Positions 1-5,549 are shown, numbered from the stretch's first letter. The stretch: DNA of 5,611 nucleotides from Oscillospiraceae bacterium (GCA_904501855.1 CAJGCI010000124.1:1-5611); one strand, 5' to 3'. Notes: generated from the letters alone by a model not told the origin. Numbers and translations are program-made.

Positions 1-804
1 GATTTCTATTTTCTGGACGAACAGAATCAGATGAACTACCAGATCTTCCGGGAGCAGGGAGCCTATGAGACCGTCCGGGAACTGAAGGAGGAGGGACGCA
101 TCCGCCATATCGGCATCGTCTTTCATGACAGTCCCGAACTGCTGGATATCATCCTGACCCAGCATCCGGAGATCGAGGCGGTGCAGATCCGGTTCAACTA
201 CGCCGACTGGGCGGAACCGCCCATCGAGAGCCGGAGGATCTATGACGTCTGTGCCAAACACGGCAAGGCCGTCCTTGCCACGGAGCCCGTCAAGGGCGGG
301 AAACTGGCGGATCTGCCGGAGGAGGCGGAACGGACCCTGGAGATCCTGGGCGGCGGCAGCTGCGTCAGCTACGCCATCCGTTTCGCGGCAAGTTACCCGG
401 CCATGGCTCTGGTGATCCCCGGGACGCAGGATCCTGCGCACATGGAGGAGAACTGCGGGACCATGAAGGACTTTCATCCTCTGAGCGATGAGGAGAAATA
501 CTACGTCCACGATGTCAGCGACACGCTGTACAGTCTCACGGAGATCAACTGCATCGACTGCCGGAACTGCGTCAGGGACATCATGTGCCGCAACAAGCTC
601 CTGATTCCGGATCTCTTTAAGCTGTACAACAACTTCGTGCTCTACCATGACCGCAACGCCAAATACTATTACGACAACGTCATCACCGGCACCGGACACG
701 GAAAGGCCTCGGACTGTGTCTACTGCGGCAGCTGCGAGAAAGTCTGCCCGCAGCAGCTGAACATCCGGCAACTGTTGCGGAAAGTGGCGGAGACCTTCGA
801 ATGA
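1..804 (+). CDS. Aldo/keto reductase with C-terminal 4Fe-4S motifs (5'-partial)
   Basis: The frame is open from base 1 to a TGA at 802-804, giving 267 visible residues; the start is outside the window. The ATG at base 31 is internal, since coding sequence continues in frame to the window edge. The visible part is the C-terminal half of a TIM-barrel NAD(P)H-dependent aldo/keto reductase: strand-like stretches RHIGIV and AVQIRFNY, then IPGTQDPAHMEEN (about residues 139-151), the usual cofactor-phosphate segment of the family. A ferredoxin-like tail follows. Its second motif is classical (C239, C242, C245, C249; CxxCxxCxxxCP). The first is odd: C184, C187, C190, C196 (CxxCxxCx5C, no following proline). 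The N-terminal catalytic Asp/Tyr/Lys/His tetrad lies off the window. The enzyme is probably cytosolic and reduces a carbonyl or takes part in anaerobic redox; substrate unknown. Family members of this type are usually about 370-390 aa, so roughly 100 residues are missing. Confidence 0.9.
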   Translation, partial: DFYFLDEQNQMNYQIFREQGAYETVRELKEEGRIRHIGIVFHDSPELLDIILTQHPEIEAVQIRFNYADWAEPPIESRRIYDVCAKHGKAVLATEPVKGGKLADLPEEAERTLEILGGGSCVSYAIRFAASYPAMALVIPGTQDPAHMEENCGTMKDFHPLSDEEKYYVHDVSDTLYSLTEINCIDCRNCVRDIMCRNKLLIPDLFKLYNNFVLYHDRNAKYYYDNVITGTGHGKASDCVYCGSCEKVCPQQLNIRQLLRKVAETFE

Positions 805-807
805 AAC

Positions 808-835
808 AAATGCCCGGCTTGTCCGGGCATTTTTC
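808..835 (+). terminator. Rho-independent terminator of the aldo/keto reductase gene
   Basis: An 8-bp perfect GC-rich stem (810-817 with 823-830), loop CTTGT, is followed by TTTTT within 830-834. It begins 6 bases after the TGA of the upstream gene. Flanking A/T pairs can extend the stem by two more base pairs. Transcripts from both directions end in this short convergent gap. Confidence 0.9.
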
Positions 836-849
836 GTGCCTGCTCCACA

Positions 850-894
850 CAAAAAAGAAACAGATATCCCCGGCCGATGATTCGGCCGGGGATA
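850..894 (-). terminator. Rho-independent terminator of the hypA operon
   Basis: A 13-bp perfect stem (865-877 with 882-894) has a 4-base loop TGAT. Read on the - strand it is followed by a T-rich run (the complement of AAAAAAG at 850-856, a few bases beyond the stem). It lies 21 bases beyond the hypA stop codon, so it ends the three-gene operon. It is separate from the + strand terminator at 808-835. Confidence 0.85.
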
Positions 895-915
895 CGATAT
901 GTGAGGAAGATAAGG

Positions 916-1260
916 TTAACGTGCTTCAATCTCTTTGATGTTGTACTCGTTTCCTCGCAGAAGGTAGGTGTGTTCACTGCCGCAGTTGGGACAGATTTTG
1001 GCGTAGCGGACGGTCTCATATTCACTGTGGCAGTCTTCGCACAGCGTCACTGCGGGCAGTGTGTCGATCTTCAGCTCCGCCGATTGCATGTGGTCGGTCT
1101 GCCGGATCGCCCATTGCCAGCAGTCCGTCAGAAACTCCGGAAGGATGCCGCTGACTTCTCCAATCTCAAGGGTCACGCTGGAGACATCCGTCAGTTCATG
1201 CTCCTCACAGATTTTTTCCACGGCTCTGATGACGTACAATACCGTTCCAACCTCATGCAT
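916..1260 (-). CDS. hypA: Hydrogenase maturation nickel chaperone HypA
   Basis: The 114-residue product has the usual HypA/HybF length (about 113-117). It begins MHE, with His2 and the free N-terminus that bind nickel in the family, and has the core ...LEIGEVSGILPEFL (residues 31-44). The structural zinc site is two CxxC pairs: C74/C77 and C90/C93 (CEDC, CPNC). HypA is a cytosolic metallochaperone that works with HypB to put nickel into [NiFe] hydrogenase large subunits, and in some bacteria into urease. The ATG at 1260 is preceded by a strong GGAGGTG site inside the end of the upstream gene, with only 3 bases between the genes, so the two are co-transcribed and probably translationally coupled. 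It is the last gene of the operon and ends in TAA. No hypB or hydrogenase subunit is in the window. The family call is firm; a role in hydrogenase here is inference. Confidence 0.92.
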   Translation of the reverse strand: MHEVGTVLYVIRAVEKICEEHELTDVSSVTLEIGEVSGILPEFLTDCWQWAIRQTDHMQSAELKIDTLPAVTLCEDCHSEYETVRYAKICPNCGSEHTYLLRGNEYNIKEIEAR

Positions 1261-1263
1261 TTT

Positions 1264-3027
1264 TTACACCTCCGCGCTGCCGGTAAACACCTGACCGGCT
1301 TTTTTGATGGTCAGCTTCACAGCTCTTTTCATGCCGTGTTTCATGACATTCAGTTCACTGTGATCGCCGTTGATATAGTTGACGAATTCCGGATGATTCC
1401 GTTCCAGGTGGATGGCATCGAACCGGCACCGTGTTGTGCAGATGCCGCAGCCGATGCACTTGTTCTGGTCCACGGTGGTCCGTCCGCAGCGCAGGCAGCG
1501 GGAGGCTTCCAGCTTGATCTGCTCTTCGGTGAGGACACCGCGGTTGTCCTGCATGGTCTTGGTCTTGGCCGGATCGTGACGGATCTCCTGACGGGCAGGG
1601 GCGTTCTTTTTATCTTCCGGAATGACGATGTCGGATTTGTCCAGCATGTTGAACTGGTACAGGTTTCGGGCACGCGTCAGGTCGTGGCCTTCGTGGACAA
1701 AGCGGTGGATGCTGGTGGCACCCTCCCGTCCGGTGGCGATGGCGTCGATGGTGAATTTCGGCCCGGTGGCGATATCGCCGCCCACAAAGATATCTGGCTC
1801 CGCAGACTGGAATGTCACGGGATCACAGGGGACGATCTGCCCGTCATGCACATCGATGGCGGTGCCTTCCAGGATCTTGCCGAAGGAAGAACGCTGGCCG
1901 ATGGAGACGAACACATTGGAGCAGGGGACGACACAGGTGTCTTCCGGGTCGTATTTCGGTGCAAACTTGCCGTTCTCATCCCGAACGGACAGGCAGCGCA
2001 TGAACTCCACTCCGGTGACAGTCCCGTTTTCGCCGAGGATTCGTTTCGGTCCCCAGCAGTTGTTGATCAGGACACCTTCCGCCAGTGCTTCGTTCTTCTC
2101 GTCGGGAACTGTGGGCATGTCCTCATCGGATTCCAGACAGAACATCTTCACGCTGCCGCTGCCAAGACGGGTCACGGCACGGCTGACGTCGATGGCTGCG
2201 TTTCCGCCGCCGATGACCACGGTGTCGCCTTCCAGCGAGGTGATCTCGCCGCGGTTGACAGCACGGAGGAAATCGATGCCGGTGGAGACACCGTTCAGGT
2301 CTTCGCCTTCCACATTGACCTTCAGACCGGTCTGAAGACCGATGGCCAGATAGAAAGCCTTGTAGCCCTCTTCTCTCAGCTGGGGAATGGTGACGTCCTT
2401 GCCCACTTCCACACCGCAGCGGAATTCCACGCCCAGATCACGGAGCACTTCAATCTCCGCGTTCACCACGTCTTTTTCCAGACGGAAGTTGGGAATGCCC
2501 TTGGTGAGCATGCCGCCGGGGATCGGATCCTTGTCGAATACGGTGACAGGATAGCTCATGGCTGCCAGGAAATAGGCACAGGTGAGGCCGGAAGGGCCGC
2601 CGCCGATGACAGCGATGCGCTGGGTATGGTTTTCGGTCTTGCCGTTATGGCGCCGAATGGGCGGTACATAGCGGGTGGCAGGATCCAGTTCCTGCTGCGC
2701 GATGAATTTCTTGATCTCATCCACACTCAGAGGCTGATCGATGGTGCCGCGGGTGCAGTTGTCTTCGCAGCGTTTGTTGCAGATGCTGCCGCAGACAGCG
2801 GGGAAGGGGTTGTCCTGTTTGATCAGTTCCAGTGCTTCCGCGTAGCGTCCTTCTCCGGCCATCTGGACATATCCCTGGACGGCGATATGTGCCGGGCAGG
2901 CGGTCTTGCAGGGAGCGGTGCCCGTCGGATAGCAGTTGATCATATTGTCTTCACGGTAGTTGAAGTTCCAGTTCTTTCTGCTCCAGCCGGGAGTCTCATC
3001 CGGCAGCGGCTGTTTCGGATACTCCAC
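1264..3027 (-). CDS. GltD-like FAD/NAD(P)H oxidoreductase with N- and C-terminal Fe-S motifs
   Basis: Up to 587 residues resembling the glutamate synthase small subunit / dihydropyrimidine dehydrogenase electron-entry module. Residues 32-110 form the helical Fe-S domain with C40, C44, C79, C83, C87, C91 (CKTACPAHI, then CGSICNKRCEDNC). Residues 137-170 carry the FAD dinucleotide fold (GGGPSG at 142-147). A second fold, GGGNAA at 273-278, should bind NAD(P)H. FVGGDIATG near 415-425 is the closing FAD motif. The tail has C511/C514 and a ferredoxin motif C524, C527, C530, C534 (CxxCxxCxxxC, followed by Arg instead of Pro). It should pass electrons between NAD(P)H and Fe-S partners in the cytosol; there is no GltB-type subunit here, so glutamate synthesis is not implied. 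The start is doubtful: GTG at 3027 directly follows the preceding gene's in-frame TAG and has no upstream Shine-Dalgarno. ATG at 2943 (Met29) keeps all the cysteines but also has a weak site. It may really be the C-terminal part of one protein with the upstream gene. Confidence 0.88.
   Translation of the reverse strand: MEYPKQPLPDETPGWSRKNWNFNYREDNMINCYPTGTAPCKTACPAHIAVQGYVQMAGEGRYAEALELIKQDNPFPAVCGSICNKRCEDNCTRGTIDQPLSVDEIKKFIAQQELDPATRYVPPIRRHNGKTENHTQRIAVIGGGPSGLTCAYFLAAMSYPVTVFDKDPIPGGMLTKGIPNFRLEKDVVNAEIEVLRDLGVEFRCGVEVGKDVTIPQLREEGYKAFYLAIGLQTGLKVNVEGEDLNGVSTGIDFLRAVNRGEITSLEGDTVVIGGGNAAIDVSRAVTRLGSGSVKMFCLESDEDMPTVPDEKNEALAEGVLINNCWGPKRILGENGTVTGVEFMRCLSVRDENGKFAPKYDPEDTCVVPCSNVFVSIGQRSSFGKILEGTAIDVHDGQIVPCDPVTFQSAEPDIFVGGDIATGPKFTIDAIATGREGATSIHRFVHEGHDLTRARNLYQFNMLDKSDIVIPEDKKNAPARQEIRHDPAKTKTMQDNRGVLTEEQIKLEASRCLRCGRTTVDQNKCIGCGICTTRCRFDAIHLERNHPEFVNYINGDHSELNVMKHGMKRAVKLTIKKAGQVFTGSAEV
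1267..1273 (-). promoter_or_regulatory. hypA ribosome binding site
   Basis: GGAGGTG on the - strand ends 6 bases before the hypA ATG. It lies inside the last codons of the GltD-like gene, supporting the ATG at 1260 and coupled translation. Confidence 0.85.
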
Positions 3028-3030
3028 CTA
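3028..3030 (-). other. In-frame amber codon between the two redox reading frames
   Basis: TAG closes the 328-residue frame and the next codon, GTG, opens the 587-residue frame in the same phase with no gap. The 24 bases upstream (codons for residues 321-328) contain no GGAGG-like site, so fresh initiation at the GTG is poorly supported. The codon sits between the ferredoxin motif of the first part and the Cys-rich entry domain of the second, a plausible inter-domain linker. Candidate explanations are stop-start reinitiation, readthrough, a nonsense mutation, or a base-call error. Confidence 0.6.
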
Positions 3031-4014
3031 GCCGTGGCTGGTGCACAGGCGCTGACCCAGTTTGGCGGCGCCGGACGGGCAGACTTCCACGCACTTGCCG
3101 CAGGCGACACACTTGTCGGGATCCACTTTTGCCCGGTAGGCGGAAGCGGACATATTCGGATTGTTGAACAGCTGGGAGCAGCGAAGTCCGTAGCAGGAAC
3201 CCAGCGTGCAGTTGCAGATGGCGAAGATCTCATCCGGACCGTCTCCGTTGGTGATCTGGTGCATGTAGCCGTTTTCTTCCGTGCGCTTCATGCGTTCCAC
3301 GGCATCTTCATAGGTGGTCATGGTCGCACGGCCTGTTTCCACAAGATAGGTGGCATAGTCCCCCAGATATACACAGACATCATCTTCCAGTTCTCCGCAG
3401 CCTTTTCCCTGCAGGCGCTGGGACTTGCGGCAGACACAGTCGCCGTAGGCGATCTGGTCGCGGTATTTGTCCAGCCAGTAGGAGACATGCTCGATATCCA
3501 GAGACTCGCTCTCCTTAGGGATCGCACTCTCCACGGGGATCACGTGAAATCCCATTCCGGCGCCTCCGGGAGGCACCATGTGGGAGATGGGCTCCAGGGG
3601 AAGATAGGCCATTTCATCCTGGAAGGATCCCATGAGATCCGGGTATTTTTCGCTCAGTTCCTTGTTCAGAATCAGGTTCTCCGCGCTCCCTACCACGAAG
3701 ACCGGGATCACATACTGCTTTTCATGTTCGGGATTGTGCCAGTTGTACTCGATCAGGCCGATCTTGGCGATCTCTTCCAGTACCTGCTGAGTATGTTCTT
3801 CATCCCATTTCATCTTTTTGGCCATCTCGGCCACTTTCACCGGCTTGCGCTGCTTCATGTGCAGCATCAGTTCACACTGCTCATCATTCAGTAATGTGTC
3901 GAGCATAATGTATTCGGGACGATCCTCCACATCGATCTGTCCCAGCTTGAGACGCACATCCTGTGTCAGAGTCTTTGCCAGTTTTGCAATGTTCTTCCTC
4001 ACTCTTATCCCCAT
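3028..4014 (-). CDS. Cysteine-rich 4Fe-4S protein with helix-turn-helix-like N-terminal region
   Basis: A 328-residue soluble protein, first gene of the operon. Residues about 40-95 look like a winged-helix fold (LNDEQCELMLHM, KPVKVAEMAKKM, VLEEIAKIGLIEY); inferred by eye. A central region follows, then two unusual cysteine groups: C193, C195, C206, C214 (GDCVCRKS...GC...C) and C267, C269, C274, C279 (CNCTLGSCYGLRC). The end holds a classical ferredoxin motif C302, C305, C308, C312 (CVACGKCVEVCP). There is no signal peptide or membrane segment. It likely binds at least one 4Fe-4S cluster and perhaps more, and serves as an electron-transfer module for the GltD-like protein that follows in the same frame. 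The start is uncertain: the ATG at 4014 touches its AAAGG with no spacer, whereas the GTG at 4002 has GGGGA five bases upstream. It ends in TAG at 3028-3030. I do not recognise a named family; a sensor role for the helix-turn-helix part cannot be excluded. Confidence 0.82.
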   Translation of the reverse strand: MGIRVRKNIAKLAKTLTQDVRLKLGQIDVEDRPEYIMLDTLLNDEQCELMLHMKQRKPVKVAEMAKKMKWDEEHTQQVLEEIAKIGLIEYNWHNPEHEKQYVIPVFVVGSAENLILNKELSEKYPDLMGSFQDEMAYLPLEPISHMVPPGGAGMGFHVIPVESAIPKESESLDIEHVSYWLDKYRDQIAYGDCVCRKSQRLQGKGCGELEDDVCVYLGDYATYLVETGRATMTTYEDAVERMKRTEENGYMHQITNGDGPDEIFAICNCTLGSCYGLRCSQLFNNPNMSASAYRAKVDPDKCVACGKCVEVCPSGAAKLGQRLCTSHG

Positions 4015-4039
4015 CCTTTCGAAATGATACTCGTGAATT

Positions 4040-4052
4040 GGTCACGTTGACC
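4040..4052. promoter_or_regulatory. Operator-like inverted repeat at the operon start site
   Basis: GGTCA-CGT-TGACC is a perfect 5-bp inverted repeat with a 3-base centre. It overlaps the -10 end and the predicted transcription start of the operon promoter, a typical repressor position. A wider pair, TGATAC (4025-4030) and GTATCA (4053-4058), surrounds it but is not co-centred. The cognate regulator is unknown. A 13-bp match of this kind can occur by chance. Confidence 0.35.
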
Positions 4053-4078
4053 GTATCAGTTTGTGAAAAACGCGTCAA
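4050..4078 (-). promoter_or_regulatory. Candidate sigma-A type promoter of the redox/hypA operon
   Basis: On the - strand, TTGACG (4073-4078) is followed after 17 bases by TACGGT (4050-4055), which is preceded by TG one base upstream (TGATACGGT, an extended -10). Transcription would start near 4043-4044, about 30 bases before the ATG at 4014. The -10 is a weak match to TATAAT, so activation or a regulated promoter is possible. Confidence 0.5.
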
Positions 4079-4100
4079 TGCGAAAAGCGGGGATTTATGA

Positions 4101-4295
4101 GAACCCACAAAAAAGCAGTTTCTCTTTTCTACTACAGAAAACAGCAATGTTACTGGGATTTTGGACACTTTTCAGTTTTTGTTTGACGCATCCGACAGGT
4201 TCGTTAAGATGTTCGTGACCATTTCCGATCCGGAGATACCACATCATGACGAAGCAAAAAAGCGGGTTTTGGAAGATCTGCAGTTTCCACTCTAG
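4101..4295 (+). pseudogene. Short + strand coding remnant, possibly the 3' end of a mobile-element gene
   Basis: The frame is open from just after a TGA (4098-4100) to TAG at 4293-4295, 64 codons without a good start or ribosome binding site. The translated end is fairly protein-like: ...DRFVKMFVTISDPEIPHH... then DEAKKRVLEDLQFPL-stop. A large hairpin with a T-run begins 26 bases beyond the stop, as expected for the 3' end of a gene. Together they suggest the tail of a decayed + strand gene, perhaps a transposase, inserted between the transporter and the operon. I do not recognise the family. The stretch could also be non-coding. Confidence 0.3.
4183..4210 (+). promoter_or_regulatory. Weak candidate + strand promoter
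   Basis: TTGACG (4183-4188), a 16-base spacer, then TAAGAT (4205-4210). A start near 4217 would give a transcript of about 160 bases ending at the hairpin T-run at 4378. It lies inside the putative coding remnant, so it may be chance. Confidence 0.2.
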
Positions 4296-4320
4296 GGGTG
4301 CACGGCGATAAGATAATAAA

Positions 4321-4378
4321 AGGAGCTGTTGCATTAGAATTCTGAGATTCTAGTGCAACAGCTCCTGATCCTTTTTTT
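4321..4378 (+). terminator. Large 21-bp hairpin with T-run, probably bidirectional terminator
   Basis: The arms 4321-4340 and 4347-4366 pair almost perfectly around a 6-base loop (4341-4346). The outer 13 pairs are perfect, and there is one T-G pair (4334/4353), which is a wobble in + strand RNA but a mismatch in - strand RNA. A run of seven T follows on the + strand (4372-4378). On the - strand the stem is followed by TTTTATTATC, so it may also catch transcripts from the transporter. The stem is longer than needed for a simple terminator, which fits a repeated palindromic element or the end of an insertion sequence. Confidence 0.7.
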
Positions 4379-4421
4379 CAATATCAGGTATTGTGGAACA
4401 GAGCTTCCAAACTGACGTCAG

Positions 4422-4445
4422 GAAGATCCTTCCGGTCTTCTTTTT
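4422..4445 (+). terminator. Weak + strand hairpin with T-run
   Basis: A 7-bp stem (4422-4428 with 4434-4440, one T-G pair), loop of 5, followed by TTTTT. No + strand gene lies directly upstream except the remnant already served by the hairpin at 4321-4378. It is possibly a back-up terminator or chance. Confidence 0.25.
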
Positions 4446-4497
4446 CGATCCTTTTCAGTGGTGTAATCACTATAGCACAAAAGAACTGGGGAACAGG

Positions 4498-4523
4498 AAA
4501 AACAATGCCGGTATTTCTCCGGC
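4498..4523 (-). terminator. Likely terminator of the EamA/DMT transporter
   Basis: On the - strand GCCGG (4519-4523), a 7-base loop and CCGGC (4507-4511) form a 5-bp GC stem, followed three bases later by TTTTT (4498-4502). It starts 50 bases beyond the transporter stop codon. The stem is short, so termination may be incomplete, with the hairpin at 4321-4378 as a second stop. Confidence 0.5.
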
Positions 4524-4572
4524 CGATGTCGACAAATACGAAATACGCAGGGAAGGAGAACATGGGACGAAC

Positions 4573-5442
4573 CTATGGCTTTCTCCATTCGCCCAGCAGC
4601 GCGCCGCCCAGGATGAGTATCGCTCCCAGGATCTGGACAGGCGTCATAGTTTCCAACAGGAACACGGCGGCGAAGAACAGTGCCGACACGGGATCGATAT
4701 AGCTCAGCAGCGCCACGGACTGACCGGGGATCTTCTGCAGTCCGGAGAAGTACAGGAGATAGGCAAGACCGGTATTGACCGCGCCCAGGATGAGGAGCGC
4801 GGGGATCTCGTGTTTCTGCGGGACCGGCAGCCCCGCGGTGAGCAGGACATAGACCAGCACGAACACGAAGGCAACATCCAGTTCGATGGCGGCGGTCTGC
4901 AGTCCGCCGGTGCGGACGATGCGCTTGTTGAACACGATGAGGGTGGCGTAGAACAGGGCGGAAACGATGGCCGCGGCCAGTCCCCGGATGCTCATGCCGC
5001 CTCCGGCGATGCTGCCGCTGATGCAGATCAGTCCGAAGGCGACCAGGCAGGCGGCACCGATGCGCATGCCGGTGAGCTTCTCCCGGAAGAGGACCGGGGA
5101 GAGGACCAGCACCAGCATGGGCCCGACGTAGTAGATGAGCGTGGCCAGGCTGACGTTCAGAAGCTGGTACGCCTGAAACAGGGCAATCCAGTTGAGGCCC
5201 AGCGCAGCGCCGCCGCACAGAAGAGGGACGGCCTCTTCCCGGACGGCGGAACGGTCGAAGCCGCCCCGGAGAAGGACGATCGCCGTCAGGAGGATGCCGC
5301 CGATGAGGGTGCGGAACAGCACGATCTGGCCGGCCTGCAGGCCGATGCCCGCCACCAGCAGTCCGTTGGTGGCGAAGATCAGCAGCGCCAGAATATAGCA
5401 GAGATAAAACAGTGCGTTGTGAGAGTGTCCGGGATCCTTCAT
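4573..5442 (-). CDS. EamA/DMT-superfamily transporter, about 10 TM
   Basis: A 289-residue hydrophobic protein of normal family length (about 290-300). It shows two EamA repeats, each about five membrane helices: the first includes FRTLIGGILL, NWIALFQAYQLLNVS and IYYVGPMLVLVLSPVLFREKLT; the second includes NTGLAYLLYFSGLQKIPGQ and SYIDPVSALFFAAVFLLE, ending GALLGEWRKP with a charged cytoplasmic tail. These proteins sit in the inner membrane and move small metabolites, often amino-acid or nucleotide-related compounds; the substrate cannot be read from sequence. The start at 5442 is chosen because GAGGTG ends five bases upstream and the membrane segment starts soon after. The frame is open upstream to 5559, but that extension has no ribosome binding site and crosses the promoter. 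It ends in TAG, showing that TAG serves as a stop in this genome. It is transcribed alone, with a promoter at 5476-5481. Confidence 0.9.
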   Translation of the reverse strand: MKDPGHSHNALFYLCYILALLIFATNGLLVAGIGLQAGQIVLFRTLIGGILLTAIVLLRGGFDRSAVREEAVPLLCGGAALGLNWIALFQAYQLLNVSLATLIYYVGPMLVLVLSPVLFREKLTGMRIGAACLVAFGLICISGSIAGGGMSIRGLAAAIVSALFYATLIVFNKRIVRTGGLQTAAIELDVAFVFVLVYVLLTAGLPVPQKHEIPALLILGAVNTGLAYLLYFSGLQKIPGQSVALLSYIDPVSALFFAAVFLLETMTPVQILGAILILGGALLGEWRKP

Positions 5443-5465
5443 GGGAGCACCTCGTTCGTTGTCAT
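5439..5465 (-). CDS. Possible 8-codon leader ORF overlapping the transporter start
   Basis: ATG at 5465 opens a frame encoding MTTNEVLP, whose TGA overlaps the transporter ATG as ATGA (5439-5442). GGAG lies four bases upstream, but the predicted transcription start (near 5470) would remove most of that site, leaving a nearly leaderless ORF. If translated it could couple ribosomes to the transporter. Chance is a real alternative. Confidence 0.2.
   Translation of the reverse strand: MTTNEVLP
5448..5453 (-). promoter_or_regulatory. Ribosome binding site of the EamA transporter
   Basis: GAGGTG on the - strand, five bases before the ATG at 5442. It fixes this start over the longer open frame reaching 5559. 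Confidence 0.8.
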
Positions 5466-5475
5466 AGTACTCCGG

Positions 5476-5504
5476 ATTATACCAGAAAGAGAGCGCCGGG
5501 AAAA
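5476..5504 (-). promoter_or_regulatory. Extended -10 promoter of the transporter
   Basis: On the - strand TGGTATAAT has a perfect TATAAT (5476-5481) with the extended TG one base upstream. The -35 position 17 bases away is TTTTCC (5499-5504), a weak match to TTGACA, as is common for extended -10 promoters. Transcription should begin near 5470, giving a leader of about 28 bases. Confidence 0.75.
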
Positions 5505-5549
5505 GGACCGTTCCCGCCGGATCGGACGGGAAGGAGCCTCTGCCGCCAG

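Larger units (their letters stand above)
4015..4572. other. 558-base intergenic region
   Basis: This stretch lies upstream of the redox operon and downstream of the transporter, both on the - strand. It holds the operon promoter and operator-like repeat (4040-4078), a short + strand coding remnant (4101-4295), a large hairpin with a + strand T-run (4321-4378), a weak + strand hairpin with five T (4422-4445) and the likely transporter terminator (4498-4523). It is more AT-rich than the flanking genes. No tRNA fold or recognisable riboswitch core was seen. Confidence 0.7.

Noticed and set aside
1264..3027. Assignment as glutamate synthase small subunit gltD
   Set aside because: The fold is GltD-like, but there is no gltB next to it, and the extra C-terminal ferredoxin motif and operon partners point to a different electron-transfer role.
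3028..3030. Genome-wide recoding of TAG, or pyrrolysine at this codon
   Set aside because: The transporter ends naturally at a TAG at the usual C-terminal length, so TAG acts as a stop. No pyl gene or known pyrrolysine enzyme family is present in the window.
877..3894. 1005-codon + strand open frame
   Set aside because: It is exactly antisense and codon-aligned to three well-recognised genes, begins inside a terminator hairpin and has no ribosome binding site; explained by codon bias on the - strand.
3884..4168. 94-residue - strand frame over the operon start
   Set aside because: Overlaps the start of the Fe-S gene in another phase and runs through the promoter; no family features.
4095..4334. 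79-residue - strand frame
   Set aside because: No ribosome binding site, starts inside the hairpin arm, and no recognisable protein features; probably antisense of the + strand remnant or chance.
4418..5218. 266-residue Arg/His/Pro-rich - strand frame
   Set aside because: Shadow of the EamA transporter in another phase; low-complexity composition typical of out-of-frame GC-rich DNA.
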